Source: Candidula unifasciata
Lineage: Eukaryota; Mollusca; Gastropoda; Stylommatophora; Geomitridae
Assembly: GCA_905116865.2 (NCBI GenBank)
Contig: CAJHNH020004524.1
Span: forward strand, 380,451-444,450
Reading direction: 5' to 3'
Length of the DNA: 64,000 bases
Position numbers and translations under genes: made by a program. This document shows positions 31,543 to 42,511 of this stretch, one piece after another. Every line of letters starts with the position of its first letter. Positions within the stretch are counted from its first letter, which is position 1. Below the pieces are notes generated by a model that ran no database searches, was not told where the DNA came from, and saw only the letters and a list, made by a program, of their open reading frames with translations.

Positions 31543-32935
31543 TAACACCTTCTTGTTAACTTTTTAAAACATCTTTTAAGGAGAGTTTGATGCCTGCACA
31601 CACATATATCCTGGCATAATGCTATGTACATAGTGGTAGACCAAAGAGAAACATTGTGGTGTAATTGTGAACAGTTCTGTTTATGTGGTATGAAGCAGCA
31701 CATACATAGTGTTCTTACCTCAGTGTTTGTTCCATTTTTCCATACTTACCTTTCTTGATCAGTAAATCACCAGATGATAAACTCACTGTGGTTCTATTTC
31801 AGACAAGTGGAAGAACATTACAGGAAAAATTTCTGGTGATGTTCCATGATAGGATATTCTGTGTGTAATTTATAGAAGAAACTGTAAATATTTAGAAAGG
31901 CTAACAGTGCATGTGGCACATTGATAGAATACCCAGAGTGCAGTAATGTCAGTCATGAAAATATAACATAACGTCTGATACAGTGCAAGGCATTTTATGT
32001 TATTTTAAAAAGATAGTACAGGAAACTAATAGAAGTGAGAGATTTGTGGTGATTATATAACTTCCCGCTTGTGCCAGTGGCTGTGGGTGGAGGGGCACAT
32101 GTATGGAAGATAGTAGCATCATCTTGAGACAAGGAAATGTAACCTGAAAACTTAATGTTGTGGTTGGTAAACCAGGCCCTTAGCCTTGGGTGGCAGTTGG
32201 CCTAGGAGGGAAACTTTGAAAGGCGGACCACTGCGCTTTTGATCTGGCCGCTTCTGCAGCAGGTTTTGTTTTCAAACATACTGGTGTGGTGGAACCTTTC
32301 CTCTGGGAGTTAACAAAGAAGTCAGAGAGAGGGATCATACTGCATGGTCACCACATGTTCTCTGTGTGATATCCCCCATGCTGGGTGCCATGGAGGGGGA
32401 AGAACTTTATCCATAGCCTTAGTTGTATCACCATGGACCGTTTTTACCATGCCTTCCGGAAGCACAATGGAACACTATCATCCGTAAAAATAGAAAGGTG
32501 CCAAAAACAGTGTGCATTATTAAAATAACTGTTAACATGCATTTTTATGTGGATAAGTTAACAGCAACTAAAACTAATTGTGAAAAATATGAGAAAGTGA
32601 CAGAACCAGAGTTCTACTATGAAAAATGGGATGTGTGTAAAAACAACTGGCAGATAACAAATGTCATCCCTGGTGCATCTGCTTGTTTTCTGCAACATCT
32701 GTGATGATTCTTCAGCTGGTTAGTTTGAGACCAGTCATCAAATACTCACCCTTAAATAATGGTCCAAGTGAAAGATAAATGACAAGACTGCTGGTGTCTG
32801 ACATGGTTAAGGCTAGGTCCTGACTTTACAAACTTTCTATGAGTAGAATGCTAAAACTCTGCAGAAACTTTTAGCATATGTATCTTTCTCTGTTTACATA
32901 TAAAGATATGATGCTTGTATATATGATCTGGTTGT
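31543..32935 (+). other. Probable EcR 3' UTR
   Basis: No further exon is recognised after the stop and no earlier AATAAA is seen. About 32,220-32,520 has diverged similarity (ATCACCATGGA, CATGCCTT, CAGAATGGAACA-like) to 49,850-49,970, so a repeat may be included. The 93-codon frame at 32,423 lacks any domain and is not called. Confidence 0.5.
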
Positions 32936-32941
32936 AATAAA
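32936..32941 (+). terminator. Candidate polyadenylation signal for EcR
   Basis: First canonical AATAAA downstream of the EcR stop, about 1.4 kb away, immediately before a minus-oriented SINE-D. Whether it is used cannot be told from sequence. Confidence 0.4.
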
Positions 32942-33190
32942 GGAAGTTTCTTCTTTGTGTTCACCAGCTGTAAACTCCTACAGAAATTTCTGGTTGTTCC
33001 TCCACTTCTCGATTTTGGTCTTGTTCCAGAACCTGTGTTTTGCATGAGCATTCATTTTACAGATCTGGCTTATTTGCAGGCAGACTGTTGGTTCCTTGCC
33101 TCTCAGGCAGGTGCATTCCGATTTTAATTAGTCGCTTTGTTCTATGTGCCTGTGAATCTATCTTCCCCTCCCCCTCCCCATAGCGCGACC
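32942..33190 (-). mobile_element. SINE-D
   Basis: Starts TTTCTTCTTTGTGTTCACCA, then GCTGTAAACTCCTACAGAAA, CCACTTCTCGATTTTGGTCT, TTTGCAGGCAGACTGTTGGT and CTCAGGCAGGTGCATTCCGA. The (GAA) tail on the minus strand is short. Confidence 0.8.
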
Positions 33191-33389
33191 CTGGTACCCG
33201 CACATCGTGTGCAATGAAAGATATACTTCACAAAACTAATCAGGCATGAAGAAGGAAGAAGATATATTACTACACTGTCTTGTTTTCCTGTATATTTTAA
33301 TTTGAGAAGCAGGAGTGGCATTGCAGACTTCAGCCTTTATTTCCTTTCACAAATTAAGCAAAGAAACATACTGAAGATAGGTGGTTTTT

Positions 33390-33640
33390 ACCTCATTCAG
33401 TGCCTGAAGGTGTTCACAACAGAACCCATTATGCATCGTGTGATTCTGGGATGGAAAGAGTTACTCATTTATTGGTGGTTTCTTCTACACCAAATTATGT
33501 ACAAAGACAACAAATAACTGTGATGCCATATAATACAAGGCATATACTAGAAGAGGTTAAACATGAGGTAGACCAAGAACAAGATGGAAAAATAACATCA
33601 GAAAAACTTTACAGTAGTGCCGAAGCCTGGTAAAGACCAC
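33390..33640 (+). mobile_element. Possible LINE C-terminal relic
   Basis: Reads SCDSGMERVTHLLVVSSTPN then YVQRQQ, in the style of the Cys/His segment at the end of non-LTR polyproteins (CxxGxExxxHLLxxC). Diverged; the family is unclear. Confidence 0.35.
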
Positions 33641-34100
33641 ACAACAGTTAGGGGCTACCGTGTAATTACAATGCAGAATACAATTGGCAAGCTGTTGAAA
33701 AGATAGTTGCAAAGAAAATATCATGCCATCTTGAGCAGTTAGGCCTCCTTCCAACCAAGGATATCGTCTAAACAAAGAGTCCTGGGAGAATGCAGCATAT
33801 GATTTTCATGAGGGATTCCACTCAAGGATGAAAAATTGTGCTGCTGCAATTGATCTCGAGGATGCTGACAACAAGGTAACATTTGACTTATTCATTGGTG
33901 ATCTTCTTCTTGTCAATTCACCACACGTTGAGGGATATACTGAAGATGAGATCCAAGCATGTATGAACTTGTCCCATGTGCAATGAGGATAATCTGCCAA
34001 ATAATTAACTAACTAATTAACAGTGTGTCCTAGGTGACATGGCATAGAGAGCCAGAAGCAGCAGCTTATATCGTCTTTGATACCTGAAGTGGTTTACAAC
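33640..34100 (+). pseudogene. Reverse transcriptase relic of a non-LTR retrotransposon
   Basis: Split frames carry YRVITMQNTIGKLL (the NYRxIxxxNxxGKxxE RT entry motif), ISCHLEQLGLLPT, and AAIDLEDADNKVTFDL (RT motif A with its Asp, in the usual ALDLxxAYNKV setting). At least two frameshifts and several stops separate the pieces. The segment after it (about 34,040-34,100) resembles the 3' end at 11,010-11,060. No catalytic YxDD block was found. Confidence 0.6.
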
Positions 34101-34279
34101 AAGAAAAAGGAAGTGAAAAAACGGAAGAAGCAGAGAATTGTTCTCTGCTTCTTCAAGTGCCATACAATACCTGCTAATTTTATTTCTCATGCTAATTTAT
34201 TGGACTTGAGAATTCTCCCGATATTGGCAGTTTAATTGCAGCCATTTAATAGGAACAAATCACAGACTGTATGAATTCA

Positions 34280-34670
34280 GTCACGTAGTGATTTGGTTTC
34301 AGTGATTCTTTTTTTATAGTGAGTGAATTATTTGACTCTAAACATTGAATCATTAATTAACATTGTCGGTGTAAGTGTAATATATTCATTGATTCATTAG
34401 TGTTTGCACTCACATTTAACATATTATGATTGTTCATGTACAAAGTACTGACTCATGTTGCTTCATTTACACTACTACCTGATTCATATTGCTTCATTCA
34501 TTTACACATCTACCTGATTTGGATTGCTTCCTTTACAAGACTAGCTGATTCAGATTGATTCAGTGACACAACTGCTTGGTTTAGATTGCTTTCTTTACAT
34601 TACTGCTAGATTTAGATTGCTTCATTTACACTAATAACTGATTCATATACAACCTAAGTCAATTCATTGA
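34280..34670. repeat. Degenerate tandem repeat, about 40 bp
   Basis: Recurring TGATTCATATTGCTTCATTT + ACACTACTACC with varying spacing; at least seven imperfect copies. Confidence 0.75.
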
Positions 34671-34786
34671 CATTGTGATTTCATCAACTTCATTTCATTG
34701 CTTTTGTAAAATACATTTCTGTTTTGAATGAATTAATTTATACTTGTCAGGTGAATACTTTTATTATGTCCTCATTTGTTCATTAA

Positions 34787-36395
34787 CTCTTTCGGTACCG
34801 TGCAGCTGGTATGTTTATTGGTTGTTTCAAATCATGCATTTATAATGCATATTTGCTACATGAACTTATTATTTTGAATTGTTAGTTTTACTTTATTTGC
34901 CCCATAATGTTGTTTTTTCTTCTTCTTCTCCTCTTCTTCTTCTTCTTCTTCTTCGTCTTCTTCTTCTTCTTCTTCTTCTGTGTTTATCTGCTGTTAAAAA
35001 AAAAAATTAACACATAGTTATCCGATTGTATGCTTCTGTTAGTTTGTAAACTATAGTTTTTTTTACTAGGGTAGTAAAAAGCAGACTTAACTGTTGTTTA
35101 TAGTGTCCGATTGACAGGTTGGCCTGAATTGTGAGCATTTTTTAAATTTTTACAACGCAGTGGTCAGTTGTGTTTATGACCTGTCTTTTTTGTGTTTAGC
35201 CTAACTCATGATGTGCACAGAGAAAGCAACAAATACATTCGGTGTGAACATTGTTCACTGAAAACGCTATTGAAACCCTATATAAAATTAATTCTGCACC
35301 AAAAAATGTATGGAACATTGCTTTTGGCTGACCGCAAGTCAAAGTCAGGTTGCTCAGGCATCTAAATGTGTATCGGAGTACCATCAATCAGCTTTGGCAC
35401 CAGTTCCAAGCTCCTGGCTCAATTAAAGACAGCCATCCCAATGGACAACACAGTGACAACAACAGCAGATGATCGCTTCATTCTGCTTATTCGCATTAAC
35501 AATAGATTTTTCAACAGCTTCCTCAACTGCCAGTCATTGCTTCTAGGACGTCATGTCTCTGATCAAACTGTTTGTATTAGACTGCATGACAGACTTACTG
35601 AGGACCTGTCCTTATGCTCTGCAGCCACCATAATCAACTTCTTGATTGAGCTTAGATAGCTACGTCACATGGTAGTGAAGGTGCACTGTTATAGGAAATG
35701 ATCATTTACAGTGGACGAAGTCGCTTGGTGCACATTGATGGACACTTTATTGCGCAGAGACACATCAGTTAAATTCTCTGATTCCATGTCCTTCCATTTT
35801 GAGATGCCTGTTTTTCAAAAGGACAATGCCAAACCCAGTTCTGCACACAGTCTCTATCAACATCATTCTTACCCAGGTCAACTCTGTGTCTACAGACATG
35901 AGTTTGACTGAGCACATTTGAGATGAGCTGCATAGATATGTTTGTCACTGTGATTTTGCTCCAGCCAGTCCTCGTGATCTGTTTCACGCACTCCAGGGAA
36001 AGTGGGCAACCATTCCCACAGGCCCACATTAGATGTCTAACTGCATTCATGCCCAGGAGATTCCAGTTGCTGATTGATACCAGAGGGGGCAACACACCAT
36101 ACTGATGGAAAAGCCTTGCGCTACAAAACTGTTAGCGAACTAGAGGCAACAGAAGTGTAAATTCATTCGCTGAACCCTAGGGTATTCTAATGTGCAATTT
36201 GAAGAATTTCGCTCATTAAATTACAAAGATCTAGAATGTCAAAGTTATTACTATGTATGTTCCTTTCAATAGCTAAGTGTTACTTTTTTTGTTTTTTGTT
36301 GTTGAACAGTTGGCACATTGTTTTGTGGTTTACAGCTAGACTGTAATATCTGAACCTGCAGGGGTAAAGGTAATCACGCACTGGTACCGAAAGAG
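34787..36395. mobile_element. TTAA-flanked element (1.6 kb) carrying a Tc1-like relic
   Basis: Ends CTCTTTCGGTACCGTGC (34,787) and GCACTGGTACCGAAAGAG (to 36,395), inverted with one base difference in length, bounded by TTAA at 34,783-34,786 and 36,396-36,399. The interior includes a (TTC)n tract at 34,917-34,979 and a degenerate Tc1-type transposase at 35,340-36,106. No piggyBac transposase is visible, so the element is non-autonomous. Confidence 0.75.
35340..36106 (+). pseudogene. Tc1/mariner transposase, internally deleted and frameshifted
   Basis: Pieces in three frames follow Tc1-like order: LNVYRSTINQLWHQFQAPGS (N-terminal helix-turn-helix), SDQTVCIRL-like and LTEDLS, then a jump to RLVHIDGHFIAQRHIS, FQKDNAKPSSAHSLYQHHSY, IEH-like and WDELHRYVCHCDFAPASPRD, ending with CLTAFMPRRFQLLIDTRGGN + TPY. 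The segment that would hold the first catalytic Asp (W..V.F.DE) is missing; stops and frameshifts are frequent. Usual length is about 340 residues; here about 220 are traceable. Confidence 0.75.
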
Positions 36396-36598
36396 TTAAA
36401 AAGTTCTACAGTGTTACTTAGTATGCCTCACCCAGTGATCAGCAAACGGATCTTTCATGTTATCTTTTCAATGTTATAATTTATCCTGAACAGTGATGTC
36501 TCAGTAGAAGGTTATCTAACAATTGTATTGAAGTAATTGTAAGTGTGCACAACCCTATTTTACACCCCTGGTGCATGGGGTATATGATGTTAGACTCA

Positions 36599-37202
36599 TA
36601 CACGGTCCGACAATTAAATATTGAGACCGATTCTGTTATGGCCAAAACAAAAATGCCATCCATGAACAGAAGCATGTTTTCCAAACAGGCAACATTTATC
36701 TCTAATCTGGCAAAATTGTTATACCGCCCAGACAGCAGATGACAAATAACCTGCCATTTTGTTTGGTTAGTAAATATTGCTCCATTAATATGCAACATAG
36801 AGCCAAGAGCAAACAATTCTGTTCTGAAATTGGAAAAGTACTCTTGAGACAGTTCACTTGAGGAGCTTAGTTTATGAGGATCATTACTGATTTCATACTT
36901 GAGGCGATATTCACGATTCAGAACTGATGTGGAAGAGATTGGAGATGAAGCTGAACTGGGTTGAGTGGAAAACACTGAAGATAGCGCTGGGCTGACATGT
37001 CAACTCGTTGCCAAAGTAAGAGGATGGATACGAGAAGAATGATGTCTGATTGTGATGATTTTGAATTTGATAAACAGGTAACATTTTTCCAGATCATAGA
37101 TGAATGGTGCCTGTTTGGGTGACGTGCTTTGCTCCTTGGATGGCATTTATGTTTTGGTCATAATAAAATCGGTCGCATTATTTAATTGTCGGACTGTGTA
37201 TT
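36599..37202. mobile_element. Long inverted-repeat element, mariner-like ends
   Basis: The arm at 36,599-36,725 (GGTCCGACAATTAAATATTG, AGACCGATTCTGTTATGGCC, AAAACAAAAATGCCATCCAT, CCAAACAGGCAACATTTATC) recurs inverted at 37,078-37,202 with perhaps 80-85% identity by eye. The arms are about 125 bp, the spacer about 350 bp. TCCGACAATTAAATATTGAG is typical of mariner-type termini. The 164-codon minus frame (36,975-36,481) runs through one arm and has no domain. Confidence 0.65.
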
Positions 37203-37219
37203 TTAACAGATGATGGATG

Positions 37220-37330
37220 ATGACAAAATTATGCTCTTCTCCTTTACTTCCCAGGACATTTTCTGGTGTCCATTTTAGGCTGGATTGACCTGTGAGCCAA
37301 GGTATGATTTGTTCAGAATCTGCCAGATTG
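37220..37330 (-). mobile_element. SINE-A fragment
   Basis: CCTTTACTTCCCAGGACATT, TCCATTTTAGGCTGGATTGA and CTGTGAGCCAAGG are reverse complements of the SINE-A body. Confidence 0.65.
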
Positions 37331-37411
37331 TAAGATCTTTGGGCCGGCAAGCGAACATTAGCCATGACAGTACGATGACTTGAACTTATTGTACATAAGG
37401 CGTTATAAAGA

Positions 37412-37682
37412 GGAAGCCACTGTGGTGTAGCAGCTAAACACTTGCCTGCAGATCCGAAGGTCGTGGGTTCAGGTCCTGGCTGAGCCTGACTTTAAAAAAA
37501 AAATAACCTTGGCTCCCAGGTCGACCCATCTTTAAAATGGTTACCAGGTGATTTCCTGGGTAGTAAAGGTGGCCAGCATGATGTTGACCTCATCAGCCAC
37601 CAAGTGCTGATTGGTCTATAAAATATAGGTCTAGCCCTATATGCACAAAGGCATGTAAAAGGGTCCTTTAATTTACTACATA
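37412..37682 (+). mobile_element. SINE-A, full length
   Basis: Head GCCACTGTGGTGTAGCAGCT (A box), GAAGGTCGTGGGTTCAGGTC (B box), A-rich joint, then CTTGGCTCCCAGGTCGACCC, GATTTCCTGGGTAGTAAAGG, GATTGGTCTATAAAATATAG, GTCTAGCCCTATATGC and the end AAAAGGGTCCTTTAATTTAC. One of the best-preserved copies and useful as a reference. Confidence 0.88.
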
Positions 37683-38057
37683 ATGAAATGTAGCAGTTAT
37701 TTTGTGTCCCATTTTGGCAGTGGGTGCCTGCTGCAGTGGAAATATATATGTCCACTCTGGTGTTTTGTTTTTTCGTTTTTTTTCTCATTAATTTAATTTA
37801 AATAACATTTTTTAAAGAATATTACAGGGGGAGTCCTCAAACTCTTCCACTGTGCAACTCTCGTATCATTGTCAGCAAGTCACTAGAGCACTCGTCGTTC
37901 TCTAAGCACCATACCACGATGTTCAAACCCTGGTACATCAAGAATGTGTGTTCAAGTGAATGTGTGTGTTTTTTTTTCCTCCAAGCCACAGAGAAGCATT
38001 CAAGCAAATATTACGGCTATCTATTTAAATGGAAAGCTTTTCAAGGTAATAAGCCAA
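37683..38057. other. Spacer
   Basis: No exon or repeat family recognised. Confidence 0.4.
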
Positions 38058-38200
38058 GTAAGGGCCCTTTTCATGCCATTCTTGTATGGGACATATGGAG
38101 CTAGATCTGTATTTTTATACATGGCACCCAATAGGGGATGCAGTCAAAAATCACGCCGGTCACCTTTGCTTCCCAGGACATATTCTGCCACCACTTACGG
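38058..38200 (-). mobile_element. SINE-A, 3' half
   Basis: AAGGGCCCTTTTCATGCCAT, GGAGCTAGATCTGTATTTTT, ATCACGCCGGTCACCTTTGC and TTCCCAGGACATATTCTG are the reverse complement of SINE-A from the tail inward. Confidence 0.7.
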
Positions 38201-38253
38201 TATTGTAGTAATGGTTTGTAGTAATGCAATGCATGTCTACAAATCACATATTT

Positions 38254-38480
38254 GTTAGTTGCGTATCCTTTACAGGATACGGAACCAACCCCAGCACTTT
38301 TTGGCTGTTGTGGGTTTCCTAGGCAAATTTTACTTCCAGTTGTTTGCCATTGCTTTCTGGACGGTCGGCTCTCGGTACTACTGTCGAAACCAGCGCAAGA
38401 CAAACTGTCCACAGCAGGGATCGAACCCAGCACTCTGGCATTATGTAGTGCGCTCACAAGGCCTAAGCCATAGACGCCGA
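38254..38480 (-). mobile_element. SINE-C, full length
   Basis: Minus strand: CGGCGTCTATGGCTTAGGCC (A box), GTGCTGGGTTCGATCCCTGC (perfect B box), then TGGCAAACAACTGGAAGTAA, AACCCACAACAGCCAAAAAG and GGTTGGTTCCGTATCCTGTA + AAGGATACGCAACTAAC. tRNA-derived. Related copies at 39,325-39,430 and 42,275-42,482. Confidence 0.82.
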
Positions 38481-39149
38481 CAAGTCAGATATACAGTCTG
38501 TTTTGAAAAAAAAAAAGATGTACACATTTGGACAACAAAAACAGGTGAACAAATTGTGATATTAATCTTATGTAAACATAAGGGGATGAATGCAAGTTAC
38601 CTTTGATGTCTACCCTGTGGCACCTAAAGCGCCCCCCACCACACCCCACTCCAGCACCAACAAACTAGTAAAGAGGCTTAACTAAAACCTCACACTTTTC
38701 CTCTCCCCAACAGTATATAGAAGTTCTCTTGTTAAGTTTGAATTTATTATTTCAGATATTTTTTTTTATTTATTTGCGATTCAGCACATTATTATTATTA
38801 TTTTATTATTAAGCTCTTAAGCTAGGCATAAAGTCTTTGAAAGCCCCTTCCACTGCATCGCTTCTCTTCCCTTAGAAAATATATAAGAAGACTGAGCACC
38901 TCTAAAGTTTTTTATGTGTTATGCCCTGCATCTACCCCATATTCACCCAATATATTTGTTTGACAGACTCTGTGAATTGCTTTTAGCATCTCAAAGACAT
39001 GGGGAAACATTGAATGTAGTACAAGACATAATACAGAAAATAAAGCATATGTATGACCTTTCTGTGCCCATAAATTGCATGCTTGTGTCTCCACTTAAAT
39101 GTATGTTACTTCTGTAAAAGTAGGTAAAGTACTCTTCATACTGGTATCA
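38481..39149. other. Spacer
   Basis: No exon recognised. A short (ATT)n tract lies at 38,790-38,812. The open frames at 38,912-39,117 overlap on opposite strands and show no domain. Confidence 0.4.
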
Positions 39150-39310
39150 GTAGGGCTTTTTTACCCACCAGAAAAAAGGTGCCGGTACTCACCACAAAGT
39201 GTCTAAAAAGGTGCCGCTATTCACTGCTCAGAATCATTACAGTAATGGCTGAAAATATTAAAAAATACCTTAAAAAGTGCTAGTACTGTGTACTGCAAGG
39301 AAAAACCTTG
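39150..39310. mobile_element. Possible DNA-transposon MITE
   Basis: CAGTAGGGCTTTTTTACCCA, AAAAGGTGCCGGTACTCACC and a second AAAAAGGTGCCGCTATTCAC suggest a small hAT-type MITE, but a matching inverted end is not clear. Confidence 0.3.
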
Positions 39311-39324
39311 GGTATCAGGCATAC

Positions 39325-39560
39325 GGTTAGTTAAGTTAGTTGCGCATCTTTTACAGGACATTGCAGAACCAACCCCAGCATTTTTGGGCTGTTGTGGTTT
39401 TTCTAGGCAAATTTACGTCCAGTAGTTTGCCATTGCATACGGTGCTAGACCTATATATTTTTTTAGACCAGTCAGCATTCTGTGGGTATGGTAATGTAGT
39501 AAACATCATGCCCTCCACCTTTGCTTCCAACAAGATTTCTTGGTACCCATAGCCGCTGCT
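39325..39560 (-). mobile_element. SINE-C 3' half abutting SINE-A 3' half
   Basis: 39,325-39,430: TTAGTTGCGCATCTTTTACA, AACCAACCCCAGCATTTTTG and CAGTAGTTTGCCATTGCATA (SINE-C, minus). From 39,431: GGTGCTAGACCTATATATTT, ACATCATGCCCTCCACCTTT, TCTTGGTACCCAT (SINE-A, minus). The two joined halves look like one chimeric copy. Confidence 0.65.
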
Positions 39561-39759
39561 GACTGATGCTTATTGAGTGGTGAAAAAGATTTGTTTATGA
39601 GGGTTTTGTTTCCAGCTACTTGGCACACATGGTTATATCTACAGCTTCCTTCTGTGTGAAGCAGCAGTTCTATTTTATAGCTTCTATAGTATTTCTTGGT
39701 GTCAAGTCAGCACTGCTAATTTTCTATAATTTAGCTTTGCAGTTGAACATTTTTTTAGA

Positions 39760-40090
39760 CGAATGATGAGAATACCCTGGAGAGATAAAAAGAGTAATGA
39801 AGATGTCTTGAAAGAAACTGAAGAATAGAACTCATTGCCCACATCAGAAGGAGACAAGTCTTCATTCTTTGATTGTGTGATAAGAAAGAGAAAACTGAAG
39901 TACCTCGTGACAGTAGAGAAGTTGGATGGGAGGAGAAGCAAAGGGAGACAAGCAGAAATGATGCTGGACAGTTTGACATCATGGCATGGAAAATCATCGG
40001 TGTCAGAGTTGATTGGAAGTACACGAGACAGAAGGTTGTGGATTGGTATGACTACCAACACCACACGATGTGGACTTTAAGTAGAAGAAT
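39760..40090 (+). mobile_element. LINE-2f 3' coding fragment
   Basis: Reads SEGDKSSFFDCVIRKRKLKY then EKLDGRRSKGRQAEMMLDSL, the FFxHVIR...GRRxRGRxxxMMLDxL pattern also seen at 18,600-18,730, then RRLWIGMTTNTT. The frame is partly open for 81 codons but lacks the RT core. Confidence 0.75.
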
Positions 40091-40289
40091 TGAACAGATG
40101 TCGAAAGCAATGGAAAACCATCACATCAGTAAGTTCTGTAATAACCAGAGGCAACACATATAGTGTGTAGCACCCCGGGAGTATGTCCATATGTTCCTAG
40201 CATCATACGCCCCATGTGTCTATGTAGTAACAAACAAAAGGAAGTAAAACTACCTTTCTATGCCAGTGTTGCACTGGACATGTGAATCT

Positions 40290-40365
40290 AGACACTCGTA
40301 ATTTCATAGATTAATCAGCCCTTGTTGGATTATGTGGTCAACATCATGTCACGCTCTGTCATAAG
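40290..40365 (-). mobile_element. SINE-A scrap
   Basis: GGATTATGTGGTCAACATCA + TGTCACG resembles the reverse complement of the SINE-A GATGTTGACCACAT block. Weak. Confidence 0.4.
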
Positions 40366-40539
40366 TAGGCTTTATAACTGTAGCCACTGGTGGCTACATT
40401 TGTTTGTAGTCAATAGAATCACTATATTATGCATATGGGTAGACCCACTGCCTCCATGACTAATGGATTTTTACTGCAAAGTCAGAATGCTTGTGCCTAA
40501 GTGACAATAAAGCAACAGTTTGCATAATGTCAATTCTGT

Positions 40540-40650
40540 AAAACAGATGTGCATACAAAATTCAAGTTCTTGAACAGTACTAAAGTCCAGAAGTGGACTC
40601 TGCAGAGTTGACAGCTGGTGAATGCTAAGAAGAAGAAGAAGACTAATAAG
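40540..40650 (+). mobile_element. SINE-D 3' end with (AGA)n tail
   Basis: TAAAGTCCAGAAGTGGACTC, TTGACAGCTGGTGAATGCTA and AGAAGAAGAAGAAGAC in + orientation, 5'-truncated. Confidence 0.7.
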
Positions 40651-41067
40651 TAGAGGCTACATCAGCAGTGCCTCTGTAGTAACAATTGACTACATTGATA
40701 GTGTGTAGTAGGTCTAGTTAGTTAGGGTTGTATGGGATGGAAAGACAGTTTAAAGAAACAGGAAAACAAAACAAAACAAAATTAACCAAACAAAAAACGT
40801 ACAAGTGAGAAAACTTTCTGTCACATTAATATTTTCAGTCATAGAAGGTAATAGCTGTTGCTTGAGAAAGTTAATACTGACAAACTGAAATCATGTTTTC
40901 TGCTTCTATATGGGGCCATATATATATATATATCCTTATCCAGATGATAGTGTGTTATAGAGAGACATAAGAATCACAGCTAATTAAGGCCAGAGATTAA
41001 GTTCCTGCTCTCCATAGCATGGCATCCTGGGCAGTATTGTAGAGATCATATGTTGCCCATGCAGCAT
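40651..41067. other. Spacer
   Basis: A (TA)n run at 40,917-40,933. No exon recognised. Confidence 0.4.
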
Positions 41068-41172
41068 TATCTCTCTCTGTCTCTGTCTCTCTCTGTCTGT
41101 CTCTCTCTCTCTCTGTCTCTGTCTCTCTTTCTCTCTCTCTCTCTGTCTGTCTCTCTCGCTCTCTCTCCACCT
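41068..41172. repeat. (TC)n/(TCTG)n microsatellite
   Basis: CT-rich run with regular G interruptions (CTCTCTGTCTCTGTCTCTCT). Confidence 0.95.
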
Positions 41173-41274
41173 CTCTGACTGCTGTGTTAACTCCAAAGGA
41201 TTGGTAATGCCAATATTTTTGGAACATAGCATGTTGCAGAAGCTGCTGGATCTTCTTTTTTCTTTGCATTTGGT

Positions 41275-41690
41275 TTTGTATGCTCAGGTCAGACTATCAG
41301 GTGGGTTGCCTCTGTGAACTCGCAAGTCAGCTGCACGTCCTTTATGGTTCTCCATAGCCTGCTTTGCACACTTTGTTATTGAGGCCACATTTATTTTTGA
41401 AGTTGTAGGTAGAGTGGGCAGGTCTGCAGAATGTGCTCAGGTGTTTCTTGTCCCATCTGATAGGCACTGTGGGGACTGTAAAGTCTTTATTTTATGCATG
41501 TGGTAGTTGAGCTTGCAGTGTCCTGTTCGTAGATGGAAAATTGTTGTATGTTGCTTTCTGTTGAGTATGCTGATGAGGTCTTGTGGGTGTTTAAGCTGTG
41601 CTGTGCTCTGTCTGCCTGCTTGTGGGTCTTCCATCCTAGACCATCTGCCAACTATACTTAATGAGCAGAGTCTGTCCTGTCATAACATTG
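41275..41690 (-). mobile_element. LINE-1f C-terminal fragment
   Basis: Minus strand reads TTIFHLRTGHCKLNYHMHKI and NTPEHILQTCPLYLQLQ, then, after a stop, a WRTIKDVQLTCEFTEATHLI segment. RTGHxxLxxHxxRI and TPEHxLQxCPLY are the known order after the RNase H domain in jockey-type elements. Stops at two places. It is the longest C-terminal piece of LINE-1f in the window. Confidence 0.8.
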
Positions 41691-42274
41691 AGTTTTTCAG
41701 GTTGCATTTCCTCTTCCCTGTTGTGTCCTGCATCAAAGCACTGCTTAACCTGGAGTGGTTGGCACACTGTGGGATGTCAGGTTTTGTATACACCACCAAA
41801 CATTTAGCATTAACAAAAAGGTAGTACCCACCACTGTTATACTGCAGCTTTACTCTTGTCAGACTAAAAGTACTGACTTCCAAATCCCTTATATGCAACA
41901 AATATATTGTCAAGAATTCTCTAAAACCCTTACTGAAAATAAGTATTTTAATTGGTACACATACATATTAACCAGTTGTCAATGGAACAGAAAGACTTAA
42001 AGACATAACACTGGAGAGAAAAGTTGAAGGCAAGGGAATAATAGGTGGACACTAATACAAGTGAGAAGATAATATCCACAGATGGAGGAACAGCGTCTTC
42101 TTCTCATCTGTAACCTCCTTCCCTCAAACACACTTATACCCTCTCAGATGAGATCAGTCGGCTGACTCAGATAGTTTGGGACCAAAATAGTTTGGGAGCC
42201 AGTACAGTTGGGAACCATCCTGAAGTGCAGTTTAAAAGTCCTTAAGTTATGCAGATATAATGAAAAACAGAGTT
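41691..42274. other. Spacer
   Basis: No exon recognised; short frames only. Confidence 0.4.
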
Positions 42275-42482
42275 TAAAAAGTTAGTTGTATATCCTTTAC
42301 AGGATGTTACAGAACCAACCCCAGCAATTTTTTTTAAGGCTGTTGTGGTTTTTCTAGGTAAAGTTTTTGTTCAGTAGTTTTGCATTGCTTTCTGAACGGT
42401 CAGCTTACGGTACCATTTTCAACATCAACGCACCCCAGCATTATGAAGTGCGTTCGCAACGCTTAAGCCACAGACGCAGGCG
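42275..42482 (-). mobile_element. SINE-C, near full length, B box damaged
   Basis: AGTTAGTTGTATATCCTTTA, AACCAACCCCAGCAATTTTT, GCTTTCTGAACGGTCAGCTT and GCGTTCGCAACGCTTAAGCC + ACAGACGC. The region expected to carry the B box (compare 38,420) is shortened to ACGCACCCCAGCATT. Confidence 0.75.
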
Positions 42483-42511
42483 AAAATAGAAAATACAGTG
42501 CAGACACCTTA

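Noticed and set aside
36481..36975. 164-codon minus-strand frame as a gene
   Set aside because: It crosses an arm of an inverted-repeat element and shows no domain.
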